In this document: piece after piece, positions 1 through 9,473 of the stretch | Numbering within the stretch: the stretch's first letter is position 1 | Layout: every line of letters starts with the position of its first letter | Source: Hypholoma sublateritium FD-334 SS-4 | Taxonomy: Eukaryota; Basidiomycota; Agaricomycetes; Agaricales; Strophariaceae | Assembly: GCA_000827495.1 (NCBI GenBank) | Contig: KN817780.1 | Location: forward strand, 1-16,889 | Direction: 5' to 3' | DNA: 16,889 bases | Position numbers and translations under genes: made by a program | Notes under the pieces: model-generated | Databases searched by the model: none | Told to the model about the DNA's origin: nothing | The model's input: only the letters and a program-made list of their open reading frames with translations

Positions 1-25
1 TTAATATCTCATTTTTACGTTTACA

Positions 26-2852
26 ATGCCTCGCTCACGCTCTCTTGCCATAAGTACTACGCACCAGATTCTGGGGCGCTCACACTCGACTTCCTCTTCT
101 GTTTCTACCAGCTCCGAATTCTACTCTGTTCAGCCCAGTGAAAGACCGTACCCACCAGCAAACTCCAAGGTCAAACAAGATACNATTTTTAGCTTCGAGT
201 GGTCAGGGACTGATACAGATTGCGCCTCCAGTATGAGCGTACCTGTGGCCCAGATCGTTGACCTGAAAGGCAAGAATGGGATGGATCTACTCAATCGACA
301 TTTGCCACCTACCCTTCCACCCCCTCTGTTCTTTAGCACTCTTTTACACAGTGAAATTTTTGAAGCATACATCAAGGCAGAGGCTTTGGACCTTGAGGTA
401 TGCCCAACCATTTTGATAAGGCCAAGCACTGAAAATTTGCACAGGTTCCGCACATAGCTGATGATTCCAGCATCATGTTGGAGGACGTACCATCTTCTGA
501 CGCTCCTATACCCGAGGCAGAGATTGCGAAACCAATTGGGCAGGAATACTCAAACCTGCCGACAATCGAATCCCTGAACGCAAGCCGCTCCTTCGTATCG
601 GAGAAAACCAGCCAAGTTTGGATCTCCAGTCTCCTGAACGATAAAAGCCTTCCTCTTCCTTTCAACCTTTCTGCCACCTACAAATCGAATATCTGGAAGC
701 GACAGCCATCCGGCGGACTTGGTGGAGACGTCTTCCACAATATCCCGGATCTCACGGAGAAGGACACCATGGATTGGCTCAACAATACGAGTGTCAGCAT
801 TGGTCACGCCCATGGTCTGTTGCCTCATGACATTGGTACTACCGATGACCCCGACTTCGGGTGGAAGCCCAACACGATTCCTTTTCGTATTTTCAACGAT
901 TCCGGGCACAATAAGCCGCTCTCTGGCGGCCTGAATTCACGTAAACCCGATATGGTCCTCCTTGACAGGGATCACCCGTATCGACAAACCCAACTTGCGG
1001 ACCGCCTTGATTGGGGTCCCGTGCGTGGGCTGGTGGAGGTCTCCGTACAGGAGAGTCATTACAAAGTCATGCTCACCACGCTGCTTGAGAAGGCCGCAAA
1101 TATCTTTCACTGTCAACTGCATCGCAACTATGTTCTCGGGTTAGCTATTTTTGGGAAGGGCCGCAAGATGCGCTATTTTTTTGTCCTCATCGACCGAGGC
1201 GGTGCCGTTGCCACTCAGCCATGCCAAATAAAGGGCTTTGATGCTCACCTCCTTGCCCGCATTATCTATGCCTTCGCGTTCGGCAGCAACGCGCTACTTG
1301 GTATGGATCCCAACGTCGAGGTTGATCACATCACTGGTGCTCCGCTCCGTGTATCCGTCGATGACAAGTGGTTTACCATCATAAAAGCGGTCCATATCTC
1401 TCCAGTCCTTTGCAGTAGAGGAACCCGTGTCTACGTGGTGCAAGACAAGGACGGCCAGTATCACATGCTCAAAGACTCCTGGGTGTTACTCAGTCACGCC
1501 GAAGATAACTCGGAGATCGAGCGTTTGCAGCTTATAAGCGAAAAGTCTCTTCAGAAATTACTTGCAGATCTATCCCTAGACAAGACGTACTCCGCCTCCT
1601 CCCCCATCAGTGACTTGAGTCCTGACTCAATCAAAGCTATACGATCATATCTCCTGCGACCTAGATTTATTGCCGGTGATGAGAGTGTCGCCGATACCAA
1701 TACTCCTCGACACAATGGAACATGGATTCAGGCTTTTCCACGTGTTCGTCGTCGTACGGTCCATGGCCCGATTGGGGATCCGATTACATCGTACCGCTCC
1801 CGCGTCGAGTGCCTCCAGGCGTTTATAGATATTGTGGACGGTAAGAGTTGAGCAAGCTCGTGAATTGTTGCAATTTCTGACAGAATGCTTTGTAGCAATT
1901 ATATTCTTTGATGGAGACTGCATCCTGTTACACGGCGATATTTCAATAAGCAATATTGTCATTGTACGGTTCCTCCCACATATCATTCTTGCTGCTATGA
2001 CATGCAAGGGTGGACTCGAAGAGGCACTGCAATACATGTCGCTTATAGCGTCCCTCAGAAATCCATCCGCCTCGCACAAAGCACCCCGCATGGATCTAGA
2101 ATCGTTCTTCGACGTGCCATCCGGTGGAGCCGTGATCGACTTCGATTATTCTCGTACTAGGGGCAGTGTCTCTACAGATGTCTCCGTAAGTATACAGGCT
2201 ACCTTCTGTGCTATGATATATTGATTTCAGTCTGCAGGGCACCGTTCCGTATATGTCCATCGAACTTGCGATCAACATGAGCGGCCAAAAGGTACCATTC
2301 GAACACAGAATGGACCATGACATCGAGTCGCTTCTTCACGTTTTCCTCCACATCGTACGCTTCACATCTGGACCCCAGGGTGATCCCAGCAAGGATATAT
2401 TAGTCACATTGAACGAGATTCGAATCTCACAGTGGCACCACGAGACCCTTGTCGCCAACGTTCCTCATGTGAAATCCCTTGATATCTTGCGACTGCGCGA
2501 GATCCACGAAATGGAATCGGTCTTACCTGACTACTGGCGTCCTCTCGCACCTAACGTGATCCGACTCATCGACATCGTCTATCCTCGAGCCAGCATTCCT
2601 CTGCGCACCGGCAAAAACGTCGCCTCGTTGTTTAAGCGGGAGCTGATGGATACTCTGGCCAAATGCCGCAAACTGGAGGACACTGTGCATAGATACGGGA
2701 CAAGTATGCCATATCAGACGCGTTTTCCATTAAAGAAGCGCAAGGTCGTTCAAGATGACAGTGACGAAGAGTCGCAATCGGAATCAGAACCAGTCGTCCC
2801 GGTCAAGGCGAAACGCAGCAAGGCGAAACGTGGCAAGACTGCTAAACGCTAG
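26..2852 (+). CDS. FunK1-like fungal protein kinase
   Basis: Four exons: 26-397, 445-1840, 1884-2185 and 2238-2852; all phases agree and give about 894 aa. The kinase core lies in the second half. A beta-3-like lysine sits in HMLKDSW (about residue 467), followed by a helix-C-like EIERLQ. The catalytic loop is HGDISISN (606-613) and the metal-binding motif is DFD (675-677) in GGAVIDFDYS. The activation segment GTVPYMSIEL comes right after the last intron. HGD/HRD plus DFD or DWD and GTxPxM are typical of the FunK1 family, which is expanded in mushroom-forming fungi. By family it should phosphorylate Ser/Thr; substrates are unknown. The C-terminus (about 825-894) has KKRK, an acidic Ser stretch, then Lys/Arg repeats, suggesting nuclear import. 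The N-terminal 120 residues are Ser-rich and unrecognised. The 43-nt intron 1841-1883 is short, but skipping it brings a stop at once. The start is the first ATG in the window; an upstream exon outside cannot be excluded. One N falls at 184. Confidence 0.85.
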
Positions 2853-3090
2853 GCCATTTACATGTATATGTTCTATGTTTTTTCCATTGTTTGACTGCCC
2901 CACCATACATTCCGTCTACGTCATGAATTCGTGGTACTGTCGTATGTAGATTGGCCTCTTGTCGGCGGGCGGTTTTGTCGCGAACTTGTAAATACGTCGT
3001 CTATTGTAGTATTTGTCAGCATATCCAAATATAGTTGTTCCACGTTGCCCACATTTCCGAACTCTGAACTCTGTCTTATGTTTACACCGT

Positions 3091-4925
3091 ATGGACTCCA
3101 TTCGAGGACCTAGCCCTGTCCCCTCAGATGGAAACTTCCCTTCTTCCAATTACTCGCTAACAGGCTCTCTCCCAGGAAGTGGAAGTGCGGCCCTGACTTC
3201 GTACAGCACCGCACAGCATAGGCAGATGGTACGAGTTTTCTTAATATTGTGAATTCTCAATTGCTAATGTACACTAGCCATGGAGCTCCTCTTCTACAGA
3301 AAGCAGCTGGTCTAATGCTAGTCTTGGTAATGCCCTTATACCTTCTTCTCAATATCATCAACTTCATGCCCGTTTCAATGAATTGCAACGCGAGAACACG
3401 TCACTTCTCACCAAAAACGCAGCACTCGAAAGCAAAGTCGACACTCTTATGTGAGTAAATTTCTGGATTTTCTTCATAATCTAATTGAACTACCAGGATG
3501 GCATACAATATGTTGTTAACCCGCATTCCAGCAGGCACACTTCCCCTCGGCAAATCCATTGCGCTCCGTCAAGAGGATTATCCCAANGTACGCTTTTGGA
3601 CCAGACAGAGCTGGAATTCGGTATCGCAGGCGCAAGTAATTGAGATAGGTGAAGAGGCCGGGGAAGCATTTCCTGAGCTTGAAGAGGAAGAAGAAGGATC
3701 CAAACAGCCTCTCCCATCCGGTCGTGGTAAGCGTCGGGCCGCCCAGGGTATCAATGTCACCATGAAATACGTCGAACTCGAGGACGGAACAATAATCGAT
3801 GGTTTTCGAGCTGCCGAGATTCGTCGTTATGCTAGGTCCCTTTGGGTTCAGATGGCTTTAGATGACAAACTGCCGGCAACCTGGAGTGACGCAGATGCGG
3901 CTAGTCTGACCTACTACAGTGAATCTATGGCTCAACGTTTTATGGAGATGCGTCTGTGCGCTTCCGACTGGAAGGCTAATCTTGTCGCAACCGACAACTA
4001 CCCATCTTGGCGGCATAACTGGCTGAAGAAGAAGAACAAGGAAAGTAAACGCCCCTCCGAAACTCATACGGAGGATAACAGTGTTCCTATGAAGAAACTG
4101 AAGGTTTTATCCAACGATGAGGATGCGCCGCTTTCTCTACCAAAACCAATTGGTTCATCTGATGTAGTAGTAAGTTATTCAATGAAGTTTGTCGTCTCAC
4201 TGTTTCACTGTTTGAACTTTCAGGCGCCTCTACCTTTAATTCATATAATCCCGGGAACCCCTTTGCAACGTCAGCAGATACCGATTCCCCTTTCAAGTCA
4301 GTCCCATGTATGTTTAACCTTCTCTTTGCCTGACATTAAACTGAAATGTTGAGTAGGAGGGAGACCAGATAACCAAACTCCAGCCAGGACCCCCCTATAG
4401 CTTGAATTTTATGGTATGTAGGATGACTTCAACTTGTTACAAGCTTATATATACCATATCCTCTTTCCCGGTAGGTTGGAAACCCCCTAGCTGCCTTTCA
4501 GCAACACCAGCCTGAAGAAGAGTTCAATACACCTCAGGGCCGTGTTCCGGTAACAGATACGTCAAAGTCGACAGTTGGCTATTCACACAATACCCCGGCA
4601 CTACCTACAAATGGCCCAAAGCGTTCGAAGGGGACCCGNATGCGGCCCACTAAGAATAGTACTACAGCGCGGTAAGTAAACATCAGTAATCTTATTCTCT
4701 TCTTTTTTTTCATTGCCTTTTGATGTTCAAAAAGGAACCTTTGCGCTCAGGAATGGGTCAAACAGCACCCTCACGGCACAACTGACGATTTCAAGAGCTA
4801 CTATGATAACCTCATCGAGGAACAAAGACAGGTTTGATTATGAGGTTCTTATACAACATTACATGCTCTTACTTGCTTTTCAGATCTGGGAGGACAAATC
4901 TAAGGCTATCTCCCAAAATCAGTGA
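3091..4925 (+). CDS. Unknown agaricomycete protein with coiled coil
   Basis: I do not recognise a named domain. Eight exons splice in phase: 3091-3228, 3278-3450, 3497-4169, 4224-4307, 4357-4413, 4475-4671, 4735-4831 and 4884-4925, giving about 486 aa. The N-terminus is Ser/Pro-rich. Residues about 80-105 (ARFNELQRENTSLLTKNAAL) look like a short coiled coil. An acidic EEEEE stretch precedes a basic GRGKRRA. A compact central block (about 195-290) is rich in Trp and Tyr and holds NVTMKYVELEDG, EIRRYARSLWVQM and ATDNYPSWRHNW. The tail is low-complexity, then ends in NLCAQEWVKQHPHGTTDDF and a final helix. Proteins of this layout are, as I recall, common and uncharacterised in mushroom genomes. 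The gene is 238 bp downstream of the kinase gene on the same strand. The frame of exon 4 is doubtful: another frame there reads more naturally. Ns lie at 3587 and 4639. Confidence 0.7.
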
Positions 4926-5180
4926 CCGTATAGCTGGCAAGTGGGCCTATCTGGTGTGCCCATTACCCATTCTGAGCCTGTTTGGGCTGTCGTGTGTCGT
5001 TGATAAAAAGTCTATTACATAATCATTATCCAATCCGACGTATCTAGATTTAATCTGCTCTGCAATTGACAGAGTAATATCTTATGGGATAGAATATAGG
5101 TCAACTAGCATGTTTCAAATGTATTTGCATAGAATCCTGCCGATAGTTGACAATATAAACATTAATCCAACTCGTGGTAA

Positions 5181-6247
5181 TTAGCAGTACCTCGGAATGG
5201 CTCGAGGTATTTTTGACTGGGCTTGATGGATGAGATCAGGTGTCACTGAAAAGGGAATCAATTCTATAAATAGAACTCTACAGTTAGGTATCGACTTGCC
5301 ATATACGCGGAGTGGAATCATTTTTCCACTTAAAGGCATGGCGACAGAGGTCTCTAAGAACTTGAACGGGCCATTGGAATAAGCTACGATGTACGTCGAC
5401 ATCAGAGGCGTCGTCTCGAATGTCGTGATTCTGAATTTCTGCGTTTTTCCGGTTGCCAGAATGTCGGCGACCTCGGGGGCAAGGGCTGCCAATGTGCCCA
5501 CCTCTGTGCCAATAACGACATCAGCCAGCGCAGGCATGTTGCTCAGGTTGACGGTGTCCGGCGCCGAGATCATGGTGACGGTAAATGTTGCTTTGAAGAG
5601 AGGTTCATCCCAGCAGGGAAAGGCTTTGCGTGCTGAAATAGCCTGAGATTATTTTGAGTGATGTTGTTCGAAGACTTCATAGATACGCGCAAGTTTTACC
5701 TCAAACTTGGTGAGAGAATAATATTCGACCGTCCCATCGTGCGCCCATGTAGACCTATAATATCCGGCCCTGCTGTCGTTGATATCCCCCGAAAAATGTA
5801 TGGTCAGCGTTGCCTTCACGTTGACAGGGAGTGGGTCCTTCAATTCGTATGTTACGCGTTCGTAGACCTCGTCGTAGGAGGTAGAAACAATAGCCCACTT
5901 TTCCACAGACTCATTTAAAGAAACAAGAAGAGAACTGCGTATAACAAGGGCATCAAATCAGCACAACTATTTGAAATAAGAAAAGATTGAAGCGTACACT
6001 TTCCCTAGCTCCAGGTTAGAAGCATTCAACACGATCCTCGACGTTTCGACTTCGACAGCAAGACTAAAAGACGCCAGTTGAGTCAGATCGCCACAGGCAT
6101 GGATGAATGCACTTGCCTGATCACTGCGGCCCCGTGGAAGCTCAGGTCATTGAGGTCAGTCTGGATAACCAAGTGGTAATGAGTGGGCTTCAGATCGGTA
6201 GGCAAACGAAAGAGATCGTCTGCAGGCGCCAGATCTATCGAAGACAT
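5181..6247 (-). pseudogene. Truncated M1 aminopeptidase, N-terminal domain only
   Basis: Minus-strand exons 6247-6117, 6063-5998, 5934-5700, 5642-5300 and 5245-5181 splice in phase into 279 aa with no internal stop. The product matches the N-terminal beta domain of M1 zinc aminopeptidases of the puromycin-sensitive type: FRLPTDLKPTHYHLVI at the start, RIVLNASNLELGK, AGYYRSTW, YYSLTKFEAISARKAFPCWD (140s-150s), FETTPLMSTYIVAYSNGPF and finally VTPDLIHQAQ. After HQAQ the similarity stops. Eleven unrelated residues and a stop follow. The GAMEN substrate-binding motif and the HEXXH zinc site, which should come next, are absent, as are about 600 residues of the usual 850-900. It therefore cannot be a peptidase. 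The first and fourth introns have GC-AG borders with donor GCAAGT. The break coincides with a small inverted repeat at 5188-5209. It is most likely a remnant, but its open frame leaves expression of a lone domain possible. Confidence 0.85.
5188..5209. repeat. Inverted repeat at the M1 break point
   Basis: TACCTCG (5188-5194) and CGAGGTA (5203-5209) form perfect 7-bp arms around an 8-base loop. The repeat lies inside the last, non-homologous codons of the truncated M1 gene, directly beyond the point where family similarity ends. It may be a trace of the event that removed the rest of the gene, or chance. Confidence 0.5.
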
Positions 6248-6834
6248 GTTTGTAGTATTTGCTGTTCAGGACCGTTTACAGTGAGGAAGTCGAATATCTT
6301 GCTCCCTACATGCGAGTTCCAGGCGTTTTTAAGCAAGAACACACTCCAAGTTGACGGCATCGCGAAATAGAGTCATACACATGGCGCAAATGGCATTGGC
6401 TGCGCCGCTGCGGTTGGACAAGGCAAACCAATATCGTGGGAATACCGCACTGGTGCAGGCGATGCCGTGAAGGCTTCTGTGGGTTGCCGTCCAGTTGCCC
6501 ACGCGGTCGTGCTGCGCTCCAGTCAGTCGCAGTAGCAGGATTTACTGGAATAGCCGTACGTTTAATCAGCTCTCTCAGTAGCCTCACCATGATCTTGCAG
6601 ATTATATCTCAGCTGGTGAAGATAATACATCTCCTAAAAGTACTAAGCCTCCGAATGATTCAGTTCTCGCGGATAAGTACTTGATGCAGAAGGTAAAAGT
6701 TAAATAGTACAAGTATCCCAGAAACTACAATACAACGTTTTTAGGGGTATCAACTTATCTGCGAATATCAATAACAAGCTAAATAAGCGAAAAGCAGTCG
6801 GATTAATAAGTACAATAAATTAACAGCAACCTCA
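6248..6834. other. Intergenic, no recognisable gene
   Basis: This 587-bp stretch lies between the start of the M1 remnant and the 3' end of the membrane-protein gene, both on the minus strand. It should hold the M1 promoter and the 3' flank of the membrane-protein gene. A minus-strand open stretch at 6306-6590 has an Arg/Pro/Gln-rich translation without family motifs. The part from about 6600 to 6830 is AT-rich. I see no RNA gene. Confidence 0.6.
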
Positions 6835-8533
6835 TCATGATGGACCGGCTCGCGGAATTCGCTGTCGGAACGAAGGAACATGAAGTGATTGTGGACAGAC
6901 TGATTCCTGCGAAGAGGATGAAATTCTCGCCATCGTAAGATTTGATGCGGAGTCCGACATTGATCGCTGTGGCGTGAGTCTCGTTGGGCTGAGACGGATG
7001 GCCTCGACGTCGTCGGCACTGTTGCCCATGGTAGAGGCGCCCATCTCGTTCGCTCTTGCGAAGGCAATGAATATAGACCAGGATGGTGCCAATCTGCGGA
7101 ATAGGTTACATAAGTGTCATGGGGGACAACTCGAAACAGACAAAGAGCATTCACGAGACTAAAAGCGCAGCCACCTGTCTGTCAATTGAAAGAATCGGGC
7201 ATATCACTAATCAGTTGGGTGATTTATATCATTATTATGACGTACCCAAATGACCATTCTGTGTTCTCGCCCCCAAGAAGGCAGCTCTTGTTTTTCCCGA
7301 CCTGGACTTCGGAGGACACCAGAAAAAACGTAGAAATCAAGAAAGCCAGCACATTTTCAGCGACCACCAGTCTTCGGCCTCGATCTACTGGTAGGTACCT
7401 TCGCCAAGAAGTACTAGCAACAGAATCAGCTTCATGAGACAGATGCGATGGCTGCCGGGATAGCACTGGGTGTACCGCCGGCGAGCTGCTCGACACGAGA
7501 AGAATGCCCCAAATCAAAGTGATTGAAAGATTAAACAGTAGCCAGCATGGCCAGACCGCAAAGTAACCGTGATTAACCGAGTGCGTCGTGAATGGCTTTC
7601 CGAACAGCATAACGATCGTGTAAGGGTTGCACGCTTTCTGCGCATACTCGGGGTCCGTGAACAGCATCACGGCCCACGTCCATTGCAAGGCAATCTAAGC
7701 CAGAGTGAGTCAGTTTAATTCGATGAAATGGAGCGAAGCTAACTTGCCTGTGTTACCAGTGCGAGTGATAGCACGAGGCGTTGGCGATGCACCTTTCGTT
7801 GGGGCACATTAAAAGACTGGTTGGGCTGATCAACCTGGATCTCTTCCCCTTCATCATAGACAGTTATTTGAATATCATCTGGTAGTAAGATGGTATAATC
7901 TTCAACTGGGCGCTCCCTCCAGATAGTGCACATTGGAGCAACGGCCAAAGAGACGATGGAAGAAAACGTGGCAAAATTGAGAACCAGCGTAGCATGGTAT
8001 ATTGAAAGTTGACGTTGTCGCTTCTGAACGAAGGCAGGTATAGTAACAGACGCAGTAAGGATGGCAGCAGTCCACGCTGGGAGAATGGTCTTGTCAAAAC
8101 AGGTGTGAACGAGATTGGGTATTATTATGACTCACCTCCTTGTGAGGAGTCTTCAGGTGATTTGAAAACTAGGATGGCTAGACAGACGGATGTGGTTATG
8201 AGTAGATGCTTAGCAACATAAAGAGATCATACACACCTTGAAGGATGCTGGATAACCAAAACGCAATGCGAACGCCGACACCTGGATATTAATTTGGTGA
8301 ACAAATTTTCGAGCACATTTTTGTAGCTTGAACGCACCGGCAAGATCTGCGTTGGGGCATATGCCATAGCAAGTCTGGGCGGTATCCGTGGAGCAGAATA
8401 GACTAGAAAGGAAGGATGATTCGGTCAACGACGCAGAGGTTACATTGAGATGAAATGCAGAGAAAAGAGTTTGCGCAAGCTCTACCCTCAAAGGTGGGTT
8501 TGTGGAAACTGGGAAGATGTTGCAAGAGGCCAT
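6835..8533 (-). CDS. Seven-pass membrane protein, function unknown
   Basis: Minus-strand exons 8533-8338, 8281-8237, 8177-8136, 8076-7748, 7694-7246, 7178-7155 and 7093-6835 agree in phase and give 447 aa. The 65-residue N-terminus carries several Cys and an NVT glycosylation site, so it is probably extracellular or lumenal. About seven hydrophobic segments follow, near residues 64-84, 95-112, 118-142, 193-215, 248-271, 313-333 and 353-373. A hydrophilic loop with an acidic YDEGEE lies between the third and fourth, and another loop (about 272-312) between the fifth and sixth. The tail is Ser-rich and cytosolic in this model. The layout and motifs such as CPNADLAGVGVRIAFWL resemble uncharacterised fungal membrane proteins that I cannot name. 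A receptor-like role is possible but unproven. The 24-nt exon 7178-7155 is inferred because it restores GQVAALLVS in frame. The intron 7695-7747 is GC-AG. It is divergent from the GMC gene. Confidence 0.78.
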
Positions 8534-9473
8534 ATCTTGTCGGTGTGGGGGGACGATAGTAACTGAAGAGCGCCGTCAGCCGTACAATTATAGGCCTCGG
8601 TTGACGTAACATGCTATGCACAGTGGCTTTAAGGGTGGTGACTATAATTGACGGCGGCGGCCTTCATGGTCGTACGCCAAGATTGTGCAGGAGGATGTCG
8701 CCTTGGGATTATGAACGAGGCTATGCATTGTGCCTTGGAAGCATTTACATCAACGTCAATGCAGATGGGCAGTGCTGTCGTTTTCAGATGCCGCGCGATG
8801 TACAAGCAACATGATAGAGTTCTACTTATATTAATTTGGGTAAGAATACGCATTCCGTGTAGTCCCTGAGCCAGATACTAACCTTCTCAACAGCTTTGGG
8901 AAGAAGCTACTTTTGCCGCAAGAAAAAGGCGATACTTGAGTGATAATTACGCAGGTGAGCGTTAGAAGGAGAGTGGCACCGTGGGACCACAGTGTGACCG
9001 CTTCACAATTGAATGTGTATTCCGAATTCAATGTCCGAGTAGATGTCTATCCGCCATCCCAAGCTATCCCAAGTCTCAGTCTGTTTTTGACCTGTTCTTA
9101 TCTCAGCCCAATATAGCTGGAAGGTCGTGGGAGCCTCTGATGAATTTGAAGATAGGAATTCAAATCCAGGACCATTCCGGGCGCATTGAGCACGTCGACG
9201 TGAAAGTCGATCCAACAGTCAGTGCCACGCGCACAGAGCTCGACTTGAATTGCACAGCTGACAATGGAGCAGGTCGATCGCAGGTCAGATGTTGGGCGTC
9301 TGTCCACTGCGTTCCAGCCTCCCTAAGCCTGGGAGACCATCGAGCATTACAGCGACATATGACCGGTGACTTCACTTGGACTTCACAGGAATTATTATTA
9401 CGCACTATCAACGCACTATAATTTGATATTGCTTCTTCAAAGCAGGCGCTAAATTTCCTGATTTCCAACACCC
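8534..9473. other. Divergent intergenic region, probable two-way promoter
   Basis: These 940 bp separate the minus-strand membrane-protein gene from the plus-strand GMC gene, so both promoters should lie here. Open stretches exist on both strands (8981-9421 plus; 9160-9471 minus), but their translations overlap, are Cys/Arg/Ser-rich and show no motif I recognise. A 9-bp direct repeat acgcactat sits at 9400-9408 and 9411-9419, and an AT-rich ctataattt follows about 50 bp upstream of the GMC start; it could serve as a TATA-like element. Confidence 0.5.

Noticed and set aside
5188..5216. Hairpin followed by TTTTT resembling a bacterial intrinsic terminator
   Set aside because: The window is clearly eukaryotic with spliced genes, so a Rho-independent terminator has no expected role here; kept only as a repeat.
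6306..6590. Minus-strand open frame upstream of the M1 remnant
   Set aside because: Arg, Pro and Gln-rich composition, no recognisable motif and no splice-linked extension; likely chance in a moderately GC-rich stretch.
8981..9421. Open reading frame of 146 codons on the plus strand in the divergent spacer, overlapped by a minus-strand frame at 9160-9471
   Set aside because: Neither translation shows family motifs or hydrophobic and charged patterning of a real protein, both overlap each other, and the region is expected to hold two promoters. A decayed gene cannot be excluded.
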